This document shows positions 22,188 to 34,040 of a DNA stretch of 64,000 nucleotides, in pieces. The position numbers and the translations under genes were made by a program. The notes beneath the pieces are model-generated. The model made no database searches and was not told the DNA's origin. It saw only the letters and a program-made list of their open reading frames with translations. The stretch is from Mytilinidion resinicola (taxonomy: Eukaryota > Ascomycota > Dothideomycetes > Mytilinidiales > Mytilinidiaceae), in contig NW_022985449.1 in the NCBI RefSeq assembly GCF_010093595.1, positions 1,192,424 to 1,256,423 of the forward strand, written 5' to 3'. Each line of letters starts with the position of its first letter. The first letter of the stretch is position 1.

Positions 22188-25100
22188 CTATTTATGCAAT
22201 TTGGGCACCATAAATTCATGCGGCTTCCCCTTCTCCTCCGGATCCAAAAATTTGGTCAAGACAAGTGAGAGTTCTTTGAACTCAACCGGTTTAGTGACGT
22301 ACGAGTTGAAGCCAGCCTCGACGCACTTGGAGTAGACGTCACCGAGGACGTTTGCCGATAGAGCGATGATCGGGAGATGCGAATAGTTCATCTTGTGCTC
22401 CCAGCGTCGGATTTCCTTGCAAGCTTGATAGCCGTCTTTGTTGGGCATATGGAGATCGCACTGTAATGTTATGTGAGCTTCGTGGCTCAAACTGGGCTAG
22501 CAGTGGTAGACGACTTACAAGAATGATTGAATAGTACCCGTGGGGCTTGGAGAAAACGCTTTCTGTACATTGGACGCCATCGACGACTGTTTCGCTTGTC
22601 ACGGAGACCTTGGACAAGAACTTCAATATTACCTACGACGTTGTTAGCCTTTCTTTTGGGAAAATTGAGCCTTGAGAGTTTTCATACAGTTTGGTTGATG
22701 AAGTTGTCTTCCACAAGAAGAACTCTAAATCCCTTGTTGCCCAATCTGTTTTTCAGGTCCTCAAATACCAGCTTCTGGGTAACCGCTACTTGCTGTGCAC
22801 TGTCCTGGTTTCGATCTGTACTCAAATCGCGCTCTTTCTGAGGATCAAAGATGACAGCGAACTTCGACGGCTTCAGAGGCTTATAGATGAATCGAAGTCG
22901 TCGATCCCGTATGAGCTCCTCATAATCGTAGTTTGGCGCATCTTTCATAATCTCACGCTTCTGCATGGTATCGGAGATTATGATCATCGAAGTAGATGCG
23001 CGGGCGGACGACTTGAAGACCAGATTCATAAAATCAATGACGTCCGACGAGAGCCCCAGCACCAAGACAATGTGAGTAAAGAGGACTGGGTCCTCGCCAC
23101 CAATGAGTTCGCGCGCCTCTTCTAAGCTTGCCTTGGAGGTGACCTGGTGCGGCACAGCTTTCGGCAGCGTTCGCTTGACGTGCTTGACAGTTGCTTCTCG
23201 GCTATATTTCAAGGGGCATATGACCAAGATGGAGTACATTGGCGGTTGCAAGGTGCTCGCAAGTGGAGAAAGACTTCGATTGATTGGTGTGGCGCGCACA
23301 GTCTCGGTGGAAAGGTTGGTCTCAATAAACTCATCCGATTCTCTAGGTCCACTTGTACTTCCCCTGCGGTCTGGTAGAGCAAGCTCAATCGGTGTGTTTT
23401 TCATGGACGACTCGGGCATGAATGACGATGCTGAAGATCTCTCTGATCGAACGCTGGTTTTGCTAGTATATATCGACGGGTCAGAGCTACCAGACGAAAA
23501 AGATGGCGTGTCACGCGATCGCTCTGAAGAAGGCAGACTTGGAGTAGGGGACTTGATGGATGGAGACTCGGTAAACCCGATGTGCCCAGGAGACTCGGCA
23601 GCGAAGCGCTGCATCCGTGCGACAGTGTCCGCATGAGCTGAAGAATGAGGTAACGGTGTTTGAGCAGGTGTTGCAACCAGACTCGTGCCTGGCGTTGCGA
23701 TCGGTGGCGGCGGATGATCATCTCCATGTGGTAATCCGAAATTGATGGTGAACGTGAAGTTCGACCCTTCGCCCGGAACACTGGTAGCCTTCATCTTTCC
23801 ACCATGCAGTTCGACCAACTGCATGGAGATGGCCAGACCAAGTCCAGTGCCACCGTGCTGTCGAGTGCTACTGGCGTCGATCTGGCTAAATCTCTTGAAC
23901 AAAAATTCTGCCTCTTTCTTCGTGAAGCCGCTGCCAGTATCGATCACCTCAAATTGCACCACGATTTCATCGCCATCATCATTCTTAGGTTGGTCGGCTG
24001 AAAGCTGGCACCTCACGAACACTTCGCCTTTCTGAGTGAACTTGATGGCGTTACCGATAACGTTCAGTAGTACTTGACGTATTCGGAACCGATCGCCCTT
24101 GACCATTGACGGTACTTCTTCCTCGACGAGATAATTGAGTTCCAAGCCTTTACCAATAGCTAGCGCCGATGTGAGGTCGTTTACTTCTTCAATGAGTGAC
24201 GGCAGATGGAGCCAGTCCACATTGAGGGTGATCATGCCAGCTTCAACCTTTGATAGATCCAGGATGTCGTTGATGAGATCGCGAAGTCCCTCGGTGCTGT
24301 TTCTGATGATATTGACGTGCTCCATTTGCTCAGAGCCTAAGGGGCTGTCGAGAAGAAAATTGACCATCCCGGTGATACCGTTCAACGGGGTTCGAATCTC
24401 ATGGGACATATTGCTCAGAAATCTTGACTTGGCATCCATGGTCTCTTTCAAAGTCTGTTCGAGCAATTTGTGATCATTGATGTCCGTGCATGTGCCGTAC
24501 CAAGTCTCCTCATCCCGCGGTTCTGAGGAGACCGAGTTTTCCAATAAAATTCGAACAAGATGCCATCGGTAATTGCCGTCCTTAGAACGAAGGCGAACCT
24601 CGGTTGAGTAAGAGGGTCGCCCGTCGGCGTCTTTCGTGATCTTCAGGATACCTTCACTGGCCAGCTTGGACAGCTTTGCTTGCGGCATTTCCATAGTTGC
24701 TGGGTGTCCACCAGGGCTAGTGACTGTGTTGTCTGTCTCTGACGAATTTTCCGATGAAGACGAGTAACCACGAGCATGTTCAACGGGAACCGAGACTGGG
24801 ACATTAGCAGGCGCAGAGCCGTCTTCATTCATGACTGGCAGTCTACACTTAACAATGTCATGGGGATGGACGTGTTCCAAGAAACCAATTCCTAATGTCT
24901 GTGCTTCTTCCTGGCCAGAGTAAGACAGCCATTGTGAGTTGCAGAAGGTAATACCTCGCTTGTTTGTTACAACAAAGACAATTTGGGGACTGGAGTTAGC
25001 CAGCGCTCGATATTTCGCTTCAGATGCGGCGGTCTCTTGTTGGCGAGCGGAGTTGGCCTCAGCAAGATGCTGTTCGTGAAAGTCCATGTTTGTTCCGATC

Positions 25101-28100
25101 CAGTGGACTATTTGCTGCTTCTTATCTTTGAGCGGAGCGACGCGAACGTAGAACCACCGGTATTGTCCATCAAACCTCAACAAACGAACCTTCTGTTGAA
25201 GTTGCTGCCCGGTCCGAAGAGACTTGTTCCACTGGTCAATATAGGCATCTCGTTCTTCGGGGTGTATTGACTCATAAGGATCGCTGAGAGCGTGCTGTGA
25301 GTCTCCACCTCGATATACCATATACTTCGAGTTGAACCAAGTCATTGCTCCAGTACTGGGTTGTGCTGTAAAAATTTGTACCGGCAAAGAATCGATAATG
25401 GTTCTCAGCAAGCGTTCCGACGGAGGTGGCATTGACGGTTGATCAGCAGTGTCTGTGATGGAGCCAGCTCTTGCGTGCCCCGGTGTGTAAGTCGGCCCAG
25501 GCGTTTGTGGAATTCCAGGAACTGCTGCAGAAGGAAGGGACTGGAAAGAAGAGCTGAAGTCGGCCCCATATGAGTGTAGCAGAGAATGAGGCTTGCGGTC
25601 AGACGTGCTTGGAGGCTGAAAAGACAGCGTGCGAAGCCTGCGAGGTGACTGCTGCGACTGGGTTGTGCTTTGGTCCTGGACATCAGATGAACTGGTCCTT
25701 GACTTCGGCTTTGGGTCGCTCCTAGGTGTAGGAATGTCATCGTCTCCAACATCTTGCGATATATTGCCAGACGCTTTCTTTGAAGTAGAGCGAGAGTCTA
25801 CCGCTATTAAGACTTTCCGCGATATCTGGTCCTGTGGCGGTTGACCTCCAGGTGTCTTTCCCGGTGTAGTATAAGCCGCACGTTTCTTGGAGTCAAAGTA
25901 ACTGTCGATCAACTCTGATCCTGTGACATGGCCAGGTGTACCTCCGACAGAATGCTTGCTTGAAAATCCCGCCGCAGATGGATCCCAGCCTGGTGTTCCC
26001 CCAAGTGATCCACCGGGGCTTTGTCTTGATCGGCCAGAATAATCTGACGGGCTTGTAACGCTTCCAGCCTGTGAGCCGGCCACATCGTCAAGATCGAAAT
26101 GCATGAGATCATCCAGACTTTCTGGGCCATGAATAGGTGCAAACCCCACCTGGTGTCCCGACACATACCGACGATGGCGTATCCCAGTCGCTTGCTGATG
26201 TGCAGTGGTGTATTGCCAGGCGTTTGAGAAAGAAGTTGCTAAATGTGGACCGAGAAGCTTGAGTGAATTGGTGAGGTTCTGAGGATATGGCACGGTGGAT
26301 GAGAGTATCGAAAGGATCGCTATGGGGGCTTTCCGAGCTGGCTGTGGGTCTTGCAAAATGTTGCCAGTTGACCTACGGGACATGGTAGGGGTTTGCGATG
26401 GCGTATTGGGATCAAGCGGTTGCATTGTCTGGGAAAGTATAGGATGTATGAGCGGAATGTGCGTCACCGTGCTGGCCTTGTCAACGCCAATAGCTTCTAC
26501 TTGGCTAAAACGAGAATAATCTTGCAGGTTTTCAGTGGGATTAAAAGTGTCGTCCTCAACATTAGTTTCCGCTGCGAAGAAGGGGTTGTCCGAGGAATCT
26601 GTTTGGATGGCGGGTGAAGGGGCAGGTGATTGTGCCCATGGCGAGCTAGGGAACTGCTCGTACTCTTCATACTGTGGTAGTAGCTTGTTTCCACCGTTGT
26701 CCGCGTGGCCAGGTTTACTGCGAAGAATAGCCTTTTGGAAATCTCCCGAAGAAGAGAATGGTGGATATGGGGCTGTCCTGCTTCCGTGCTCTTCGCTATT
26801 GTCTGTAGAGTTTTTCCTAGAGTTTGGTGTCGACACCGAGTAATCCCTGGTTAATGTCACCAACTTACCCCTCTCTAGGACTCTATTGATGCCAGCGGTA
26901 TCAATCAGAGGGTCCGATTCATGATCCAGAGCACGCAGTACAGGAAAGACGATAGCATAGGGTTCCGTAGTTGCGTCTCCTCCATGATTAGAGAATTCAG
27001 GGTCACTGAACGAGGGGTCTCTGTTTGGAGGACTTTGAAAGAATGGCGATCCATCGAGGGGAGAGGGAGTGATTTGGCGTAGGGGATGTTCTCCTCGCGG
27101 CGTCGAGTGTGGAGCCAGACTCGCAGTTCTGATGGGTCCCTGCGGTCTCGCTGGCGGGCCTGCCGCTTTCTCCGCGGGTGGCTCCTTTCGTTGGCGCTCG
27201 TGACCAGCAAACGAATGGCGGGTTTCTAGCTTGGGTCTGCCTGTAGGAAGGAACAGCGCCGAAGGAGCTTTGAGTACGGCCTCCAGACTCGCGGAACTCT
27301 GACTCCCATAGCTCTCTGAGGTAGACTTAGAATCCTGTGGTGATACGTGCGATGGTTTCATGGCTTGGCCGGCCTGGTTGAAGCTCGTCTTCTGTCCCCA
27401 GGGCACATTCTCAATGTCGGAGGCGTCGGCCGGTACCGCAAGCGTAGCTCTTTCCACACCATACCATTCCCTTAGGACTGATATGACGGTACTCCACCAT
27501 GCTTTCAAGCCAGGTTCGGACCCTAGCTGTAGGGCCAGATCGTATAGGCTCGGAGAAGGATAGCGGGGGTCTTCTTCCATTGAGTACGCGCGATAAGCTC
27601 TAGTAGGTAGAAAGGTATCTGCGGTGGCGAGAGGCGTGCTTGAAGCAGAAGGGGATATGCGTTCGCGTGGCGCAGATTGGTCTTTCGTACTGTTGGCACC
27701 TACCGTGGGCGACAGGTTAGTGAAGGGCTGGTGGAAAGCGGAATTCCATGTTTTTGGAGTGCCGGGCACGGTGGGAAACGGATAAGAGGGTGTACGCAGT
27801 GGTTGTACACCAGGTGTCGGTGGTACGCTGCCGCGGATGGTCTTGGCGGACTCTGTCGACTCCGTCGATGCCGTGGAAGAGGTGTGTCCAGTGGCCAGCG
27901 GGGTGGCGAAGGAGGCCTCCAGCGTGGGCGATAGGCTCGACCCCGGCTCCTCTCTGATGGGTGAGACTCTGGTGCGCTGCCCCGGGGCACCGCGGCTGTT
28001 TGCTGCACTCATTCGTGCGCGCTGTTCTTTCTGGAGCATTTTAGCAGCAATCGCCGCACGAAGACGTTGGAGCTCGACCTCGTCTGGCGAAGGGGCCTTG

Positions 28101-28390
28101 TCCGTCACGCCGCCCTCTGATTCACCACTCTCCGATTCCATCTGGCTGGAGCCGTCCACGGCAGCAACGTCGCTCACTTCACTTTCGGTTCCACTTTCGT
28201 CATTAGGGCGAGGCTGGCGGGGGGCGCGCGACGCAGCGTCTCCAGGGTCGGCGTTGTCGGGCGGACTGGTTCGAGGCCAGCGAAGCAGCGATGGGCGATT
28301 CGGCGATGGATGCGAGGGGCTGGTGGGCGAGCGGGCAGGAGGGTCGTTGGGGGTGGACAGTGGCCTCGAGGACGGGGAGATCTTCTTCAT
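22188..28390 (-). CDS. Hybrid histidine kinase with PAS domains
   Basis: Exons 28390-22688, 22632-22519 and 22460-22188, with 55- and 58-bp introns inside the receiver domain, phases matched, 2029 residues. The first 270 residues are low-complexity. About 280-330 resembles the start of a GAF-like fold (SLYDLALQLGSEPG), interrupted by long disordered inserts. Two PAS/PAC units lie at about 993-1105 and 1125-1305. HisKA has the phosphorylatable His in FLSNMSHEIRTPLNGITG near 1328. The ATPase domain (NVIGNAIKFTQKG; DTGSGF; GGTGLGLAI) covers about 1430-1550. A receiver-like but motif-poor domain follows at about 1718-1853. The canonical receiver (VLLVEDNFINQ; CDLHMPNKDG with the acceptor Asp near 1941; VTKPVEF) ends the protein. 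Such kinases feed the Ypd1-Ssk1/Skn7 phosphorelay. I do not assign a fungal class. No transmembrane segment is seen, so it is probably cytosolic. Confidence 0.93.
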
Positions 28391-30572
28391 CGCGAGCCCC
28401 CTGCTCCTCCCTCCAGATCAAGCAGCACCAAACCAGACGGAAGCAGGATCGAGAGGGCGACGGCAACTGCAGTCATACGCCACATTCGCGAGCGCTGGAG
28501 ATGTTGAGAAGTGGCAGCCACGGCCAACACGGCCGGTCTTCAAGGCGGCACAGCGGTAAATCGGGGTCGCCTCTGAATGACGTAGTGGCTTGAAGGGTCC
28601 ACGGGTCCTAGAACAGCGTGGCGGTGGAAGAGGAGTAGGAGCAGATCGGGAGAGCATTCGAGGAGTGCAGGGCAGAACACGGTCGCAGCGATTGCAAGAG
28701 AAGCGCAATGAGCCACAGGAGGCAGCGTGCAGCAATAGGGCTGGCTAGGAGTGGAGGAGGATGGGATGGTTGCTAGCACTCCCAACTCCTGTCGACGGTC
28801 CGTTAGAAGAGGGTCAAAGCGCACCTTGCGCGTGGGTGGGCCATTACACATTCGAGAAACAGCGTCCATTCGACTCGCTGTCAGCTGGCGCGCGCACTTT
28901 GCACGCTCCCGGCGCAGAGAAACAGCGGCCCTAATTATCACGCCGTGTGCGCCGTGGTCGCCGTGGTCGCAGGCGCCTTGGCGCACAAGCCAGTGCTGCG
29001 ATATGCACAAAGACGTCATCTCCCTCCTGAGTGCGCTAAGCGACTCGAGTCAAGTTTCGAGCCGTGGGCACACCGGATTACGCTCTGGGCTGGATGACGG
29101 CTCTCCCTCACCGCAACTCACTAGATGGCAGTACCAAACCGGTGCGCAGGAAGAGCCGTTCTACTAGGCAGTCTTTTGCGGGCGAATAGAAGCCGTGAAG
29201 GAAGCGTAGAGCTGTCTGTGACTGGCGGCGCAACGGCCGCGTTTCGCCCGTGTGGTGTCAGGTGTGGTGAAACCATCGCAGCTTCGACTTTTCTTCTCCA
29301 TGTAGCTGGACAGGACAGGACCAAGAGGCTCTGTGTGCATCTTCTCCTGGCACTAAGTGTTGTGTAGATCGCTTCTTCCACCAGACTGGCGATTCCATTG
29401 TTCCCGGTAGAGTCGGCAGAATATGGGCTCGAGGCATGCCGTAGCGGCTTGATCCACACTGATTCGGCTTCGATGATGGAGGGGACCTTATGGATATCGT
29501 ATCTGTAAGTCATCGGAAAGTTCCCATCTTCGGCCTAAGTGTAGTTCTTCTTTCATGGCCAAGTCATTTGTGGCCTGATCAGAGTCCAGTCCGTCTGCAT
29601 CATGAACGGTGCAGACTCCAAGTATCTTCAATGGCTGGCCGCGGAACTAGATCCAAGACGTTCAATACACCAACATGTAACAGGCAGAGACGCCTGTCAG
29701 AATAAGGGTACTATTCGTCCCGTCTTAGTGGGCTGTCGGCTGTCGGCAGCCAGGACCCGCTTATCACATGGCATTCCACTGGCACCAAACTTCGCCCAAG
29801 ACTAGTTACTGTCAGGGCCTCAAACCTTAACACAAACTACCCAAACAAGCACTACCCTTGTAGCCTTCGTATGGGTACCAAGAGTACGGGACGACGATAT
29901 ACTGCCATTCGTTTTCTCAACATCAATCTAGACACGTGACCTGGTTGAACCTCGCCGGCATAGAATAGCACTCCAGATACGAAGGAGTTCGTTTGTTTCA
30001 GCACCAAGCGAAAGCGCATCACCAACTTCCGAGTGCACGCGTAGACCACCCACTTGAAATAAATTTCTAAAGGTCTGAAGTCAGGAAGCTGATATTCGTC
30101 GTCTTCAACCATTTCCATTAAGCTATCTGGCATCACCAAATTCAACCCCTGGATTGAACTGAGGCTTAAAACCGTGGACACTCCTCTACCGTTGATTAGG
30201 GTGTCTCAACGAGTTTTCGGAAATCTGAAAGCGATTCAGGTCTATCATTGTGAACACCTGGTAAACTCGCTGGGGCACCTCAGACACTGGTAAAGAGGTG
30301 AACCCAGATGGAAAGGGAGCCTCAGCGGGCTCCAATATGAGGCAGATGAACACCTGGTAAGCTCGCCGGGGCACCTCAGACAGTGGTAAAGAGGAACGTT
30401 TTATCGCTCACTCTTCCCCAACAACAACAAACACTTACAAATTAATAAAATGCTGGACACAACAGATTATCATTCTTCTTCAGCACTACTCTGACACATG
30501 ACCTATCTACAAAGAATCCAGAGTCCCCCAAAACGTCGTCGACGGCTCCACTTACCCAATTACATCACCGTT
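28391..30572. other. Long intergenic stretch upstream of histidine kinase
   Basis: Carries the histidine kinase promoter and leader on the left and the 3' region of syp1 on the right. No protein family is recognised. The only internal structure I see is the 48-bp direct repeat pair at 30251 and 30347. Confidence 0.45.
30251..30394. repeat. 48-bp direct repeat pair, 96 bp apart
   Basis: Copies at 30251-30298 and 30347-30394 begin TGAACACCTGGTAA and end TGGTAAAGAGG, with three mismatches. The spacing is 96 bp, exactly 32 codons, and the minus strand is open through both with a repeated peptide (PQRVYQVF / PRRAYQVF). It could be a relic of a repeat-containing coding sequence. Confidence 0.75.
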
Positions 30573-33500
30573 CTACGTCGCGACATACGTCCCGCTCGAG
30601 ATGCGCCGCACGCTCTGCACCTCCTTCCACACAGCCGCCGGGCTGGCTGGCGCCGCGCTCTCGTCCGCGAACGGGTCCACTTCTACCTCTGTCTTGTTCT
30701 CAGTGTCCAGCTGGCTGACGCTTAACCCACTGCCCATCGCCGCTGCGTGTTCGCCGCTAATCTCCCATCGCGCCTCTACATTGCCGGGCTTGGCCTCGCC
30801 ATCCGTGAAGAAGCGTGCTCGGATCTGGTGTGCGGGTTGGTCCGGCGATAGCGTTACGTCGCCTAATCGCCAGTAAATGAGCGCCTTGTCCCGGGAGAAA
30901 GTTCCTACGGGCTTAGATTGGCAGTGGGTCGTCTTGACACCGGGCTCGAGGCGCATGACCAGGACCACGTTGTGGAGGGTAATGTTGGTGGACAACCCGA
31001 GTGGGAAGGCTGGGTTGAGGGAATAACTCAAAAGCGCTGATGTATGCGTTGCCTCTACTTTCCAAGCCGGAGAAAGCATCAATGGAGCAAAAGTTGCTAG
31101 GTTGGTGCTATCGAGGTGGACCTGGTAGTGGAAAGCCACAGACGTCTTGGTGATCCTGGCCAAGTCGACACTATAATTGCCGGGAGTATCGGTGACTTGC
31201 TCGATGAAGGCTGGATTGGGTGCTACTTTCTCGAGTACCGGAAAATTCTCCAACCGAATGCTCTCGGTGCCGAAGGGCTGGGACAGATCAAGTGGGTTGA
31301 ACGCCAGTGCAACTTGTCCAATCACCATAGCTTTCGTAATAGTGCCTTGCTCAAACCACGTGCTCACAGTCTCTACGAGCGACGAGTTCAATCCCGGGCC
31401 ATGCAGGTCTGGGTGTTTGATAGTTGTGCTACCGGTGCTACTAAGAGAGCGGCCTGATCTGATAGATTGCGTATCCGAGGATGCATGGTCTTCTCCAAGG
31501 AATCTGTGGCCGAGTTTGAACGGAGAGTGCGGTGGCGCTATCGATGTCGCTGTTGGCGGTGATCCTGGCAAGGACGATATGCTGGCGTTAGGCGTGACAA
31601 TAGGCGCAGGGATCGGTGCGGACGTTGGGACGGGAGGCGAAGCAACAGCTGGGATGGGCATAGGCGGAACAGAGCTTTCGCCAATGCTGGTGAGCTCCGG
31701 AGTCGCGGGGTTTGGAATGAAGATCGTGTTCCTGACATCCCTACGACCCCTCACCGTTCCTGTTTTCCTCGCAGGAATAGCTTGCTATTTACTGTTAGTT
31801 GAGTCCGATAGATTGTGGTTGAGAAATCCTCAACTTACAGCGCGAAGGGTGTTGGCGACATTAGCTAACGCTGCATCCGCATCGCCTTCCTCCTCTTGAA
31901 TAGGTGCGTTCCGGATGTCAACTTTAAATTGCGGAGTGCTTGCTTCATTCGCCCTATGACGGTTATTAGTACGTTTTAGCGGAAGGTGCAGTCATCAACT
32001 AACAATTGAGCATCGTGCTCGGCCTGAGAGATTGCGTCTAATGTAGTCGGCGGTAATGAGTACCCTTCTTCGTCCTTCTGGGGCTATCCAGCTGATTAGC
32101 ATGCTACTTTCAATTCCAGGAACGCGCTCCAGTGTAATTACCTCGGGCTGAACGGCGGAGCTTGTCATGGGCTGCAATGGTTCCTGTAACTCTGGTATCG
32201 ACTCGGGAGGGTTACCGTTAGAAAAACCAGCAGAGCTAGAGGGAGGGTCATTGGATAGATCAGGTGTTGTCCCGTTCGGCTTATCACTACTGGATCGTCG
32301 CGTCTGTACCGGGGAGCTCGAACCATCTGATGGACGCGGATTCGACAAGTTTGTGGACAACCTTCGCAGGGGCGATGAAGGTCGCTCTGGTAGGGGCTGT
32401 GAACCTTCTTTTGCTTTACCCCTGTGCCCGAATAGTGAACTTGTGCCAAGGTTCGACGATGACTTCCTTTCTGGAGATAGACTACGACCATAGGGATGAG
32501 TGCTCTGTCTTCGGCGCCCTAGGACAGTGCCAAATCTCTTGAGACTACTTAAACCCCCATGCTTCGCCTCTTGGACTAGTCGAATAATTAGCTATTTGGT
32601 GAATAAACGAAGGGTCAGATATGTATACCTGAGCCGCTTCTTTGGCTTGACCCATCATCTGTTTGAACAGATGGTGTTATGGGAGGAGGAGGGGGAGCGA
32701 GGTTCCTCGATGGAGAGGAATAGCTACTCTGTTGCCGCGGAGTCTTTGGCTTCCCGCCCTGTGTTCTCAATGCGTACGTCTTGATCTCGTCTGCGGTTTC
32801 GACATTGAGCAACACATTCAACGTCTCCTCCGCGCTGACCCTATTGCGCTCCACCTGATCAACCTGGTGGGTCTGAAACTGAGTAAGGACGTCCCGCAGA
32901 TGGTTGAGCCGGCTCTCATCCACAGCTTGTAGCTTCTCAAAAACGTATGGCGCTTGCGAGTCCCATTGAGAGGTGGCATTCTCAACCTCAGTGATGGCAT
33001 TGGCCACTTTGCCCGCCGCAGCCTTTGCGCCCTTGTCCCTGAGCCTTTCCGACTTCTTCCGCGCGTTCTCAATCTCCTTGGCCATGGCCGACAGGTTGCC
33101 GGAGATGTTCGACATGGCCTGCATTTCGCGATTGCCCGAGGCAAATTCTCGGAGGGGGCGTTCGACGTCGGCTTCGATCTTCTGCGCGAGCTGGTGGTGT
33201 GAGTCGGCGAGAGCTTCGGCGGAACCGACGATCTTCTGCCATGGTGTTGAGAAAATGCTGGGACGACTTGTCAGCGAGGCGTGCGGAGCACATAGGATGT
33301 AACTGACCCGAGGTCGGAGGAATCATCGGGAGGGTGTTTGTTTGCGAGCTTCCGCAGGCCTTGGACATAGAGCTCCTCCACCCGGCGTCGTTCCTATTGA
33401 AGCTTTAAGCGCCGGCCGTCAAACACGGCCTCGGGAAGCCACCAACCTGAAGCCAATCCGCGATGTCGGAATTCAGCTTGCTGACATTGCGGATCCGGTC

Positions 33501-33628
33501 GTGTAGTACATTCACTGCTTGGGCGGGCTGGAGCGACTCCTGCAAGGGCTGTGAGCGCATTCAACATAGAGCCTCATCGTGGGGTCACGTACCAGCATTG
33601 CCGGGTATTCTTTGCGCTGTAGATCCAT
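30573..33628 (-). CDS. syp1: Syp1-type muniscin, endocytic adaptor
   Basis: Eight exons on the minus strand: 33628-33593, 33539-33447, 33393-33308, 33257-32629, 32575-32142, 32083-32004, 31953-31839 and 31784-30573. All introns are 50-58 bp and all phases match, giving 894 residues. The start MDLQRKEYPAML opens the F-BAR (EFC) domain, about residues 1-250, with helical, charged sequence (NISGNLSAMAKEIENARKK). A Ser/Pro-rich linker follows (RFGTVLGRRRQS, then TLDAISQAEHDAQ). Residues about 624-894 form the mu-homology domain (SSLVETVSTWFEQGTITKAM onward). Syp1/FCHo proteins bind curved plasma membrane and cargo at the earliest step of clathrin-mediated endocytosis and affect septin organisation in yeast. 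The gene shares a 412-bp divergent promoter with the kinase at 34041. Confidence 0.93.
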
Positions 33629-34040
33629 GGTGAGAGCTCGGAGGGGCACGCGGCCAGGACAGATGTGGGGAGAGACAGTCACATAGGAGGAGAGCTTGTG
33701 CAGGAGAGCTGCAGAGCTGTCGCGGCGACTTCGCTGTCAGTCGTTAAGTTGATGCGCTTGGGCGTTTTAGTCACCCAACGGCCGAGGCTGGCTGGGGCTG
33801 ACGTAGGAGACTGCAACACCAGAGAGTCTGGGGATCCCGTGCGAGGAGCAGTTGGGATGGGATGGCGACGGCGATGGAGACGACACTCCTACTGACTGCC
33901 CTACTACAAGGGGGATCGATGGCCCTCTGTGTTATTTCTTGACTCGGCTGCGGAGCCAAGAACGGAACCTGCGGAAGCCTCCACTCCCTCCCCGTCTTCT
34001 TTACGGCAGCTCGTTCGTTCTCTTGCAGCTGACTATCACC
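33629..34040. promoter_or_regulatory. Divergent promoter region, syp1 / Csk1-like kinase
   Basis: 412 bases separate the two start codons, which point away from each other. No clear TATA element is seen. Both genes must share this space for their leaders and control sites. Confidence 0.5.

Noticed and set aside
29852..30181. 109-codon minus-strand open frame
   Set aside because: No recognisable family, no splice context, lies in a long intergenic region.
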